Assembly (NCBI GenBank): GCA_018376445.1
Contig: JAHABL010000004.1
Span: forward strand, 1-64,000
Length of the DNA stretch: 64,000 bases
Origin: Mycobacteriales bacterium
Lineage (GTDB): Bacteria > Actinomycetota > Actinomycetes > Mycobacteriales > Mycobacteriaceae
Direction: 5' to 3'
Shown: piece by piece, positions 18,176-27,818 of the stretch
Layout of the letters: the number at the start of each line of letters is the position of its first letter
Numbering within the stretch: the first letter of the stretch is position 1
Position numbers and translations under genes: made by a program
The notes under the pieces: generated by a model
Seen by the model: the letters and a program-made list of their open reading frames with translations, nothing else
Told to the model about the DNA's origin: nothing
Database searches by the model: none

Positions 18176-21037
18176 CTACGACGAAGTAAGCATCTCTGCC
18201 AAAAACTGCCCAGTGAAGGACTCCGGAACCTGTGCAACTTCTTCAGGAGTTCCCGCCGCTACAATGCGACCGCCACCGGATCCTCCTTCGGGTCCGAGAT
18301 CAATAACCCAATCTGCAGATTTAATGACGTCAAGATTGTGTTCGATGACGATAACTGTATTGCCCTTATCAACCAGACCATTGATGACGTCGAGCAGCTT
18401 GCGGATGTCCTCAAAGTGCAGCCCGGTAGTCGGTTCATCAAGGATGTAGACCGTACTCCCAGTGGAGCGTTTCTGCAGTTCAGAAGCTAATTTGACACGC
18501 TGCGCCTCACCCCCAGACAGTGTGGTCGCAGGCTGCCCTAACCGCACATATCCCAAGCCCACATCCGCCAATGTGCTGAGATAACGGTGGATACTCGTAA
18601 TGGGCTTAAAGAACTCAGCAGCTTCAACAATGGGCATATCCAACACCTCAGAGATGTTCTTGCCCTTGTAGCGCACCTCCAGCGTCTCCCGGTTATAGCG
18701 ACGGCCATGGCAGACTTCACACGGCACGTAGACATCCGGGAGGAAGTTCATCTCGATTCTGATCGTGCCATCACCATGGCAGGCTTCGCACCGGCCTCCC
18801 TTCACATTGAAGGAGAAGCGACCGGGTTTGTAACCTCGCATTTTGGCATCAGGAGTAGCAGCAAAAAGCCCACGGATCTTATCGAAAACTCCGGTATAGG
18901 TTGCTGGGTTAGAGCGGGGAGTACGCCCAATAGGTGACTGGTCCACCTGTACCAATTTGTCCAGGTGCTCCAACCCCTCGATCCGCTTGTGGGAACCCGG
19001 CACCTGTCGAGCATGGTTAAGCTCATTCGCTAGGGCGGTCGCGAGAATATCGTTCACCAAGGTCGACTTGCCCGAGCCAGAGACACCTGTCACGCAAGTT
19101 AGTACGCCCAATGGGAACTGCACATCAATGTGCTGCAAATTATTCTCACGCGCATCCACCACAGTGAGAGTCCGATCCGGATCTACCGGGCGCCGGACGG
19201 CAGGTACTGCAATGGTGCGTCGTCCGGACAAATAGGCACCAGTGAGCGAATTCTCGACCTTCAGAAGCCCCTCGTAGGACCCTGAATAGACAATCTCTCC
19301 ACCGAATTCGCCAGCGCCTGGACCAATGTCAACAACCCAATCAGCTTCCTGCATCGTCTCTTCGTCGTGCTCCACAACAATGAGAGTGTTTCCGAGATCG
19401 CGGAGACGTTTAAGAGTGGCAATGAGCTTCCGATTATCCCGCTGATGCAACCCAATGGACGGCTCGTCGAGAACATATAAGACCCCAGCCAGCCCTGATC
19501 CGATCTGAGTGGCGAGCCGAATACGCTGCGCTTCCCCTCCAGACAGAGTGGCCGCGGCACGCGACAGCGTCAAGTAGTTCAACCCCACATCCAGCAGGAA
19601 CTGGAGGCGAGCACGAACTTCTTTGATGATACTGTGCGCAATCTCAGCTTCCCTGCTTCCGAGCTGAAGGCGATTGATGACCTCCAGGCACTCGTCAATC
19701 GACAGATCGGTCATATCTGCAATACTGAGTTCACGACCGTCATCGGTGGCAAGAGTGACCGCCAGAATCTCAGGCCGCAGGCGTTTTCCCTGACAGGACT
19801 CACACGGTACCGGCCGCATGAACGACTGGTAGCGCTCTTTCAGACTCTCCGAATCGGTGTACTCGAGCTTACGGTTGATATATGGGATGACGCCTTCGAA
19901 GGGAGCGGCGTAGCTGCGCCGTCGGCCGAACCGATTCTTATAGCTCACATGCACTTCATGAGACGACCCATATAGCACGCCCTTGCGCTGTGCCGCGGTG
20001 AGCTCATCCCAGGGAGTATCCATAGAAAAGTCCATAGCCTCCGCAAGACCGCCCAACAGCTTCTGGAAGTAGCTTTGGTTAGCTCCATACGCCCACGGCA
20101 AAACTGCCCCTTCTGCCAGGCTCTTGTCCCCATCCTGCACAATAAGTGCAGGATCGAGCTTCATGTGCGACCCCAACCCATCACAGTCCGGGCAGGCACC
20201 ATAGGGAGAGTTGAAGGAAAACGAGCGGGGCTCCATTTCATCAAGGTCGAGACGGTGGCCATTCGGGCATGCCATTCGCTCCGAGAATCGCATCATGCGG
20301 TCCGGATCGTCCTCGAGTTTGTCCACCCATTCAATGACGACAATGCCGTTTGCCAGATTTAACGCCGTTTCGATGGAATCGGTCAGACGCTGCTTCGCTG
20401 AAGCCTTCACCATCATGCGGTCAACCACGACGTCGATATCGTGCTTCTCTTGCTTTTTGAGAGTGGGGGGTTCACTCAGTGGATAGATGCGCCCATCTAC
20501 TCGAACACGCGCAAAACCTTCGCTTTGGAGACGAGTAAAGAGTTCGTGGAACTCACCTTTTCGAGTGCGCACCACCGGAGCCAGAATCTGGAATTTCTCT
20601 CGTTCTGGCAGTGTCAACACTTGATCGACAATCTGCTGTGGCGTCTGCCGAGAAATAACTGCACCACACTCTGGGCAGTGTGCAGTACCGGCACGCGCAT
20701 AAAGCAGACGGAGATAATCGTAGATTTCGGTGATAGTACCCACCGTCGAGCGAGGATTCCGATTGGTCGCCTTCTGATCGATAGACACTGCCGGAGACAA
20801 TCCCTCGATAATCTCCACGTCGGGTTTATCCATCTGTCCCAGGAACTGCCGCGCATAAGCAGAAAGGGACTCCACGTAACGACGTTGGCCTTCAGCAAAG
20901 ATTGTGTCGAAGGCGAGGGAGGATTTACCGGAACCCGAAAGACCGGTGAAACAGATGAACGCATCGCGGGGCAGGTCGAGGTCAACACCTTTCAAATTGT
21001 GTTCGCGTGCGCCCCGCACAACCAGGCGTTCCGCCAT
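18176..21037 (-). CDS. uvrA: excinuclease ABC subunit A
   Basis: Damage-recognition ATPase of nucleotide excision repair, working as a dimer with UvrB. The 953-residue protein has two ABC ATPase halves: GLSGSGKSSLAFDTIFAEG near residue 33 and GVSGSGKSTLVNDIL near 643. Signature loops LSGGEAQRIRLATQIGSG and LSGGEAQRVKLASELQ are intact. Zinc modules show CPECGAV and CEACHGDGTI...CEVCHGRRYN. Upstream lies a divergent HelD-like helicase; I saw no clear LexA box in the shared region. Confidence 0.98.
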   Translation of the reverse strand: MAERLVVRGAREHNLKGVDLDLPRDAFICFTGLSGSGKSSLAFDTIFAEGQRRYVESLSAYARQFLGQMDKPDVEIIEGLSPAVSIDQKATNRNPRSTVGTITEIYDYLRLLYARAGTAHCPECGAVISRQTPQQIVDQVLTLPEREKFQILAPVVRTRKGEFHELFTRLQSEGFARVRVDGRIYPLSEPPTLKKQEKHDIDVVVDRMMVKASAKQRLTDSIETALNLANGIVVIEWVDKLEDDPDRMMRFSERMACPNGHRLDLDEMEPRSFSFNSPYGACPDCDGLGSHMKLDPALIVQDGDKSLAEGAVLPWAYGANQSYFQKLLGGLAEAMDFSMDTPWDELTAAQRKGVLYGSSHEVHVSYKNRFGRRRSYAAPFEGVIPYINRKLEYTDSESLKERYQSFMRPVPCESCQGKRLRPEILAVTLATDDGRELSIADMTDLSIDECLEVINRLQLGSREAEIAHSIIKEVRARLQFLLDVGLNYLTLSRAAATLSGGEAQRIRLATQIGSGLAGVLYVLDEPSIGLHQRDNRKLIATLKRLRDLGNTLIVVEHDEETMQEADWVVDIGPGAGEFGGEIVYSGSYEGLLKVENSLTGAYLSGRRTIAVPAVRRPVDPDRTLTVVDARENNLQHIDVQFPLGVLTCVTGVSGSGKSTLVNDILATALANELNHARQVPGSHKRIEGLEHLDKLVQVDQSPIGRTPRSNPATYTGVFDKIRGLFAATPDAKMRGYKPGRFSFNVKGGRCEACHGDGTIRIEMNFLPDVYVPCEVCHGRRYNRETLEVRYKGKNISEVLDMPIVEAAEFFKPITSIHRYLSTLADVGLGYVRLGQPATTLSGGEAQRVKLASELQKRSTGSTVYILDEPTTGLHFEDIRKLLDVINGLVDKGNTVIVIEHNLDVIKSADWVIDLGPEGGSGGGRIVAAGTPEEVAQVPESFTGQFLAEMLTSS

Positions 21038-21261
21038 CTGTCCTCCTTCGATGAGCTTCTCCCACTCATCGTAACGACCTCGTCAAACGACCTCTCGGCA
21101 TGTTCGCCAGTAGCCAACAGCCCGACGCGGAACGTGCGCATTTCGAGTGGCGGAAGAGATCCACCGGTAGGGATCTGGAATAATGGATTATCTTGTTGTG
21201 CGCCGTTACCCGCTACCCTGCAGGTGACGTGAATGTTGCTATCTGTGTAAGGAGTACGCTC

Positions 21262-23613
21262 GTGCCAACTCCCCTCCCCCTGCCCGACTCTTGGGATGCC
21301 GAAGAACACCATCTGGCGGCGGTCTATCAGTTGGCAGAGGAAGAACGTGCAGCTACTGTGGCCAAACTACAGGCTGTCTTAGCCCAATCTGGGGGCACTC
21401 CACAGGCACGCAGTGAACGAGAATCCTACAACGCACTCTATACGTCCCAGATTCGTGCCATTGACGAGTCTCAGGCCGGGCTCTGTTTTGGGCGAATCGA
21501 CATCGTTCCCGAGGCGATTGATGACACCCACATAGAGGCAGAGGCGACTCGCTATATCGGCCGCATGGGATTACTGGACAATGACCACGACTGTCGCCCC
21601 ATGTTGGTGGATTGGCGTGCCCCCTTAGCACGCCCCTACTATTTGGCGACTACCGCGCACCCGGAGGGGGTGTGGCGCCGGCGCACTATCCACTCGTTGG
21701 GCCGCAAACTCACATCCCTTTCGGACGAGTTCTTGACGCATGGCGACACCCCCACAGGTTATCCCGATCCACAAGACATGGCGGATGGTGTCGCTTCTGA
21801 GTCCGCACTATTGAAAGCGCTTAATGCGCCCCGTACTGGTCATATGACGGATATTGTGGCGACGATCCAGCGGGAACAGGACGAAATTATTCGTTGCGAA
21901 CATCGCGGCGTTGTCGTGGTGGAAGGGGGCCCTGGTACCGGTAAAACCGCTGTTGCGCTGCACCGCGCCGCATATTTGCTGTACACGTTCCGATCTATCC
22001 TAGAACGCTCTGGCGTACTCATAATCGGCCCTAACGACACCTTCCTGCGCTACATTAACCGTGTGCTCCCTTCACTGGGCGAGACTGGCGTAGTGCTCAT
22101 GACCCTGGGAGATATGTTCCCTGGTGTGACTGCACGATCTGAAGACAGCCTAGCTGCGCAAGAAGTCAAGGGGTCGTTACTCATGGTCGATGTCCTCAAG
22201 CAGGCCATTCGGGCATGGCAGACAGTGCTCGCAGAACCCGTCACCATTCATGTTGATGGAACGCCATTCTCTGTCACCCCTCGAATGATTCGGCGGGCAC
22301 GTGGGCGGGCACACTCCAGCAGGCGCCCCCATAATCGAGCCCGGCAGATGTTCCATGACACCTTGGTTGAGGAGATTGTGGAGGCTTACGCGGCGGAGAT
22401 TGGCACTGACCCTGAGCGTCCGGATCGCCCTGGTATGCTACTGTCCCGCTCCGATATTGCGGATTTGACGGAGGACCTGCTGCACTCCCCCGAAGTGCAG
22501 TCTCTGGTCGACGAGCACTGGCCCATCTTGACTGCCGAGCGTGTAGTGACGCGACTACTCACAGAAAGAACGCATGCGGAAGACGCCTGCGCAGGCATCC
22601 TCCCTGCAGGCGATATTGACTTTCTGCTGCGACCGGAGGGTAACCCGTTCACTGTGGCAGACGTGCCGCTCCTCGACGAGGCAGCAGAACAGTTAGGGCG
22701 CCCACCACGTTCCCAGGCCGACGCCACCCCCGGTGATAACTGGCAACAGATGGTCGAGGATGCGCAGGATGCCCTCGACATTCTCAAGGCGTCTGCATCT
22801 CTCGAGTTCGAGGATGAATCCGATAGCGAGATTCTCGCGGCCTACGACATCATTGACGCTCGCCGGCTGGCTGATCGTCACACGGACCAATCCTTCCTCA
22901 CCACCGCAGAGCGTGCCGCACACGACCGCGAATGGGCTTATGGGCATGTCATTATTGATGAGGCCCAGGAGCTCTCTCCGCTCGCCTGGCGCATGGTGAT
23001 GCGCCGGTCACCAAACCGGTGGATGACGATTGTTGGCGATACTGCGCAGACCTCTAATCCAGCTGGCGTGGAACAGTGGGAGGATGCGCTTTCTCCCTAT
23101 GTGAGGAATCGCTGGCGTTCTTTTACACTGTCGGTCAATTACCGGACAACCCGGCAGATTATGGAGGCGAGTGAGGGTGTGTTGGCGGAAATCAATCCGG
23201 CAGCCCGCCTCCCTCGTTCCATCCGCAGTTCGCAGCATGAGGTGGAGCTCATTGATCGCGGTGAGGAGCAATGGAGTACAGCACTACGGCGCACCGTGCA
23301 AGAGCTCGCCCGCCTCTACCCGGATGAGCACCGTAGCTGCGGCATCCTAGTATCCCCTGCTGTACTGAGTGCACTGATGGACGAGTCCTCAGATCAACCC
23401 CTCAAAACACTTGTGGGCGCACCAGTATCACTGGTACAGGACGCGAAGGGACTGGAGTACGACTACGTTATCGTCACTGATCCAGTCGGAATAGTAGAGG
23501 CGTCTCCGCAAGGTCTCAATGATCTATTTGTGGCGATGACACGTGCTACCCAATCACTTGCCGTTGTACACGAAGGGGCACTGCCCTACTGTCTATCTGC
23601 GCTGGTGGAGTAA
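21262..23613 (+). CDS. HelD/HelR-like superfamily 1 helicase
   Basis: UvrD-fold ATPase related to actinobacterial HelD, which binds RNA polymerase and releases it from DNA or from rifamycins. With a GTG start at 21262 (GGAG seven bases upstream) the protein has 783 residues. The N-terminal region is a charged arm as in HelD, followed by VDWRAPLARPYY. Walker A GGPGTGKTAVALHRAAYLLY lies near 221-240, Walker B IIDEAQELSP near 562, GDTAQTSNPAG near 590, and the C-terminal ATPase half ends with QDAKGLEYDYVIV and FVAMTRAT. No rifamycin-associated inverted repeat was seen upstream. HelD rather than UvrD/PcrA because of the N-terminal arm; the in vivo role is inferred. Confidence 0.85.
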   Translation: MPTPLPLPDSWDAEEHHLAAVYQLAEEERAATVAKLQAVLAQSGGTPQARSERESYNALYTSQIRAIDESQAGLCFGRIDIVPEAIDDTHIEAEATRYIGRMGLLDNDHDCRPMLVDWRAPLARPYYLATTAHPEGVWRRRTIHSLGRKLTSLSDEFLTHGDTPTGYPDPQDMADGVASESALLKALNAPRTGHMTDIVATIQREQDEIIRCEHRGVVVVEGGPGTGKTAVALHRAAYLLYTFRSILERSGVLIIGPNDTFLRYINRVLPSLGETGVVLMTLGDMFPGVTARSEDSLAAQEVKGSLLMVDVLKQAIRAWQTVLAEPVTIHVDGTPFSVTPRMIRRARGRAHSSRRPHNRARQMFHDTLVEEIVEAYAAEIGTDPERPDRPGMLLSRSDIADLTEDLLHSPEVQSLVDEHWPILTAERVVTRLLTERTHAEDACAGILPAGDIDFLLRPEGNPFTVADVPLLDEAAEQLGRPPRSQADATPGDNWQQMVEDAQDALDILKASASLEFEDESDSEILAAYDIIDARRLADRHTDQSFLTTAERAAHDREWAYGHVIIDEAQELSPLAWRMVMRRSPNRWMTIVGDTAQTSNPAGVEQWEDALSPYVRNRWRSFTLSVNYRTTRQIMEASEGVLAEINPAARLPRSIRSSQHEVELIDRGEEQWSTALRRTVQELARLYPDEHRSCGILVSPAVLSALMDESSDQPLKTLVGAPVSLVQDAKGLEYDYVIVTDPVGIVEASPQGLNDLFVAMTRATQSLAVVHEGALPYCLSALVE

Positions 23614-23667
23614 CTCACCACCTAAGCGCGGCAAGCGACCGACAGCTCTCCGAACTGGGAGTGGCGA

Positions 23668-25881
23668 TTACTCGATTCCGGCTTCTTCCATGTGGCGCAC
23701 TTCCCGTTTGAGATCTGCAATTTCGTCTCGGAGACGGGCAGCGATCTCAAACTGGAGATCACGTGCGGCCGTGGCCATCTGGTCCGTGAGCTCAACAATA
23801 AGAGCTTCCATGCGCTTCCGCGGCATGTGTGCAGTATCCAGATTGTCCATTCCCGGCACTGCACTTTCCCCACCGGTACCACGTTTCCCTGCGGTATCGA
23901 GTTTGCCGCGCTGCGCGTGTTGTTGAGTTCGCGCCGCCAGTCGGGAACCTTTCTTCATCTCATGCGCAGCAGTTTCAGTGGTGCCATCGAGGTCGTCATA
24001 AAGCTCGTCGAGAATATCCGTAATCTGTTTGCGGAGTGGCTGTGGATCGATCCCATGTTCCTCGTTGTAGGCAATCTGTTTGGCGCGGCGCCGCTCTGTC
24101 TCGTCAATAGCATCCCGCATCGAGTCGGTGATCGAGTCCGCATACATGTGCACTTCGCCACTGACGTTTCGGGCAGCACGTCCAATTGTCTGGATCAGGG
24201 AGGTACGGGATCGGAGGAAACCTTCTTTATCAGCGTCGAGAATCGCCACGAGGGACACTTCCGGGAGGTCGAGGCCCTCCCGGAGGAGATTAATACCGAC
24301 TAGTACGTCATAGGAGCCAAGTCGTAGCTGGCGGAGCAGTTCGACTCGCCGCAGTGTATCGATGTCGGAGTGAAGATAGCGTACGCGAACTCCTCGTTCC
24401 AGCAGGTAGTCGGTGAGGTCTTCCGCCATCTTTTTCGTCAGAGTTGTGACGAGGATGCGCTCGTCCTGGGCGGTTCGTTCCCGGATTTCTGCGAGGAGGT
24501 CATCGATCTGTCCCTTGGTGGGTTTGACGACTACTTTGGGGTCGATGAGCCCGGTGGGGCGAATAACCTGTTCGACTACCTCCCCATGAGCTGCCTCAAG
24601 TTCGAAGGGGCCGGGGGTGGCGGACATGTAGACGGTTTGCCCAACGCGTGCTTCGAATTCGTCAAAGGTGAGTGGCCGGTTGTCGAGTGCTGAAGGCAGC
24701 CGGAACCCGTGCTCGACCAGGTTGCGTTTGCGGCTCATATCGCCTTCGAACATGCCACCGATTTGCGGGACGGTGACGTGTGACTCGTCGATGATGGTGA
24801 GAAAGTCGTCAGGAAAATAGTCGAGCAGTGTGGCAGGTGGGGTCCCGGGGCCGCGTCCGTCAATATGCCGCGAGTAGTTTTCGATGCCAGAGCAGAACCC
24901 CATCTGCTCCATCATTTCAATGTCATAGGTGGTGCGCATGCGGAGGCGTTGCGCTTCCAGCAGTTTGCCAGCGGACTCCAACTGTTGCAGACGAGTATCG
25001 AGTTCTTGCTGAATTCCCTCGATGGCTTCTTTCATCCGTTCCGGGCCGGCCACGTAATGAGTAGCGGGAAAAATATGGAGGTTGTCCACCGGGCGGACGA
25101 TGTCACCGGTGAGCGGGTTAAGGTAGTACAGGCCATCAATCTCGTCTCCGAAAAACTCGATGCGCACAGCGAGCTCTTCATAGGCGGGGATGATGTCGAT
25201 CGTGTCGCCTTTGACTCGGAAAACACCACGGCTAAAAGCGATGTCATTACGGTCATACTGGATCTCTACGAGCAGTTTGATGAAGTCATCTCTATCGAGT
25301 TCGTCGCCGACGCGCAACAGAATAGACCGGTCAAGGTAGGACTGGGGGGTACCTAAGCCGTAGATACAGGAGACTGAGGCGACAACGACGACGTCTCGAC
25401 GAGACAGCAAGCTCATGGTGGCGGAGTGGCGAAGCCGTTCCACATCCTCGTTGATGGAGGAGTCTTTTTCGATATAGGTATCAGTTTGCGCGATGTACGC
25501 TTCAGGCTGGTAGTAATCGTAGTAGGAAACGAAGTACTCAACTGCGTTATTCGGCAGGAGGGTGCGGAGTTCGTTGGCCAGCTGTGCTGCCAATGTCTTG
25601 TTAGGAGCCATGACCAGGGTGGGGCGCTGCACCTGTTCGATGAGCCAGGCAGCGGTAGCAGATTTTCCGGTACCCGTCGCGCCCATCAACACTGTGTCCC
25701 TATCGCCACGGTTAATTCGGCGAGCGAGTTCTGCAATTGCGGTCGGTTGGTCGCCAGCGGGTTGGAAAGGACTCTCGACACGGAAGGGCTGGGACGTGCG
25801 GAGGATCTCGCCGACCGGCCGGTAACCGGACTCGGGGAGGTCAGGGTGTTCGGTTGCGAAGGCCACGCCGTATCCTTCCAT
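23668..25881 (-). CDS. uvrB: excinuclease ABC subunit B
   Basis: Damage-verifying helicase-like subunit of UvrABC. The 737-residue protein contains Walker A GATGTGKS, the beta-hairpin region YYDYYQPEAYIAQTDTYIEKDSS that clamps DNA, TVYMSATPG, and the C-terminal UVR domain (about 698-735, EIAARLRDEIADLKRE) that contacts UvrC. The N-terminus is about 30 residues longer than in mycobacteria; a later start is possible. It converges with the helicase gene (54 bases apart). Confidence 0.97.
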   Translation of the reverse strand: MEGYGVAFATEHPDLPESGYRPVGEILRTSQPFRVESPFQPAGDQPTAIAELARRINRGDRDTVLMGATGTGKSATAAWLIEQVQRPTLVMAPNKTLAAQLANELRTLLPNNAVEYFVSYYDYYQPEAYIAQTDTYIEKDSSINEDVERLRHSATMSLLSRRDVVVVASVSCIYGLGTPQSYLDRSILLRVGDELDRDDFIKLLVEIQYDRNDIAFSRGVFRVKGDTIDIIPAYEELAVRIEFFGDEIDGLYYLNPLTGDIVRPVDNLHIFPATHYVAGPERMKEAIEGIQQELDTRLQQLESAGKLLEAQRLRMRTTYDIEMMEQMGFCSGIENYSRHIDGRGPGTPPATLLDYFPDDFLTIIDESHVTVPQIGGMFEGDMSRKRNLVEHGFRLPSALDNRPLTFDEFEARVGQTVYMSATPGPFELEAAHGEVVEQVIRPTGLIDPKVVVKPTKGQIDDLLAEIRERTAQDERILVTTLTKKMAEDLTDYLLERGVRVRYLHSDIDTLRRVELLRQLRLGSYDVLVGINLLREGLDLPEVSLVAILDADKEGFLRSRTSLIQTIGRAARNVSGEVHMYADSITDSMRDAIDETERRRAKQIAYNEEHGIDPQPLRKQITDILDELYDDLDGTTETAAHEMKKGSRLAARTQQHAQRGKLDTAGKRGTGGESAVPGMDNLDTAHMPRKRMEALIVELTDQMATAARDLQFEIAARLRDEIADLKREVRHMEEAGIE

Positions 25882-25922
25882 GCCTAGGGACGAGGGGTCT
25901 TCTCCATGCTACCGCGCACTAT

Positions 25923-27737
25923 CTAGCGTCGCTTTCCCCGGTAAATCTGCTCAATTTCATCTTGAAAATGCAGGTTGATGGCGTGGCGTTTGAGCTTCAT
26001 AGTGGCTGTAAGTTCACCATCCTCCTCAGTGAGGTCACGCGGAAGGATACGGAACCGTTTGATGGACTCCGCTCTCGATACTTGTTGGTTAGCCCGATCG
26101 ATGGCGTCTTGGAGAATGCGACGCACATCGGGGTCGCGCTGGAGTTTGTCGATGGGGAGGTCGGGATCGCGACCGTTACTCTGCAGCCATTCTCGAACTG
26201 CTTCTCTATCTAAGGTGATGAGACAGCTGATATATTTCCGTCGATCACCGATGACAACTGCATGGCTGACGAGGGGGCAGCGGTCGATAACTGTCTCCAG
26301 TTTGGTTGGGGACACATTTTTACCCCCGGCAGTAACGATAATTTCTTTCTTCCGCCCGGTGATATAGACATAGCCTTCGCGATCGAGTGATCCCAGGTCT
26401 CCACTATGCAGCCAGCCGTTATCGAAGGCGTCAGCGGTAGCGTCATCATTATGCCAGTAGCCACTCGTGACCATACCACCCTTGAGGAGAACTTCTCCGT
26501 CATCGGCGATGCGGACAGAGCAGCCAGGGAGCGGACGGCCGATGGAGCCTATGTGCCACTCCCCTGGGCTGTTGACGGTAATTGCCGCAGAAGTTTCGGT
26601 AAGCCCATATCCCTCGTAGACGTCCACTCCTGCCCCGTGCAGGAAGTGTGCAAGCTCACTGTTGAGAGAACCACCGCCGGAGACAACCCATTGCAGTTCG
26701 CCGCCGAGGGTATCGCGAAGCGCACGGTAGATGAGGCGGTCATAGAACTGATGCCGTGCCCACATGGATACCGGTACCCGTGATTTATTAGCTATCCGCG
26801 AGTAATTGATTGCACTGTGATAGGAGTGGTCGAAAAGCCATTCACCCAGGGGGCCGGCGATCCGTGACTTGCGGCGCATCGCTTCCACGATTTTCTCGTA
26901 CACGCGTGGCACGCCGACGAAGAGATGCGGTTTGAACCGCATAAACTGTTCGATCACCGTGCTGAAGTCGGACCAATAAGCTTGGGTGACGCCGCGATCA
27001 ATACACATGAGCGAGATTGCGAGCTGGAAGACATGGGCGAGTGGGAGGAAGTTGAGAACCCGTTTGCCCGGTTGCACAGGATCTTGGGCAACAGCACGAC
27101 CACCTAACGCTCGGATCTCATGGAGGATATTTCCGTGGGAGATCTGCACACCCTTGGGATCACCGGTGGTACCGGAGGTGAAGATGATGCAAGCGAGAGT
27201 TTCTGCATCGAGGGCGCCGATACGCCGGTCAAGTTCGAGATTGCAGCCGACTGCGCCGCGCCCTGCCGCGACAATGAGATCAGTGGCGGACTGCTCGATG
27301 ACGTAAATATCCTGCAGTGTTGCAGGTTTGTCCTTTTGTAGGACAGTTCCCAGGTGTTGTGGTTTTTCCACGACGAGGAACTGCGCCCCAGAATCCTCCA
27401 AAATGTGGTGGACCTGTTCTGCGGATGATGAGGGGTAGATGGGGACGAGAACTGCTCCGCAGCTCCATACGGAGTAGGCGAAGAGCATCCACTCGTAGCG
27501 GGTCTGTGATAGTAAAGCTATCCGGTCACCTGGGCGGATTCCGAGGCTAATCCAACCGCGGGAGAGCGCGCGCACTTCTGCTGCGAAGTGGCGGGCGGAC
27601 ACGTCAACCCAGTCGGAAAGGACAGGCCTCTGGAAGAGCACACGATCAGGTGCTTCTTCGGACTGCCGGTAGAGTGAATCGACGATCGACTCGTCGGACT
27701 CCACACGATAGACCAGTGGCGTGGTGTATTCACGCAA
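25923..27737 (-). CDS. long-chain fatty acid-CoA ligase (FadD15-like)
   Basis: Activates long-chain fatty acids with ATP and CoA via an acyl-adenylate. TTG at 27737 is chosen because GGAGGAG lies eight bases upstream and the protein then begins LREYTTPL like its relatives; an in-frame TTG seven codons upstream has no such site. The 604-residue ANL enzyme has IIFTSGTTGDPKGVQISHGN near 180-199, GYGLTETSAAITVN, the SGDLG motif and YITGRKKEIIVTAGGKNVSP hinge. Probably supplies acyl-CoA for membrane or mycolic-type lipids; substrate length is inferred from the family. Confidence 0.93.
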   Translation of the reverse strand: MREYTTPLVYRVESDESIVDSLYRQSEEAPDRVLFQRPVLSDWVDVSARHFAAEVRALSRGWISLGIRPGDRIALLSQTRYEWMLFAYSVWSCGAVLVPIYPSSSAEQVHHILEDSGAQFLVVEKPQHLGTVLQKDKPATLQDIYVIEQSATDLIVAAGRGAVGCNLELDRRIGALDAETLACIIFTSGTTGDPKGVQISHGNILHEIRALGGRAVAQDPVQPGKRVLNFLPLAHVFQLAISLMCIDRGVTQAYWSDFSTVIEQFMRFKPHLFVGVPRVYEKIVEAMRRKSRIAGPLGEWLFDHSYHSAINYSRIANKSRVPVSMWARHQFYDRLIYRALRDTLGGELQWVVSGGGSLNSELAHFLHGAGVDVYEGYGLTETSAAITVNSPGEWHIGSIGRPLPGCSVRIADDGEVLLKGGMVTSGYWHNDDATADAFDNGWLHSGDLGSLDREGYVYITGRKKEIIVTAGGKNVSPTKLETVIDRCPLVSHAVVIGDRRKYISCLITLDREAVREWLQSNGRDPDLPIDKLQRDPDVRRILQDAIDRANQQVSRAESIKRFRILPRDLTEEDGELTATMKLKRHAINLHFQDEIEQIYRGKRR

Positions 27738-27818
27738 TCCGCATACTCCTCCCGGCAACCCCCTGTATAGGAGGATTTTCCTTCAGTTTAGGAAGCGGAG
27801 CAAACCAATGCCACTGTG

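Noticed and set aside
21038..21261. Search for a LexA box or rifamycin-associated element between uvrA and the helicase.
   Set aside because: Only single half-sites (e.g. ATGTTCG) were found; no full palindrome of either type.
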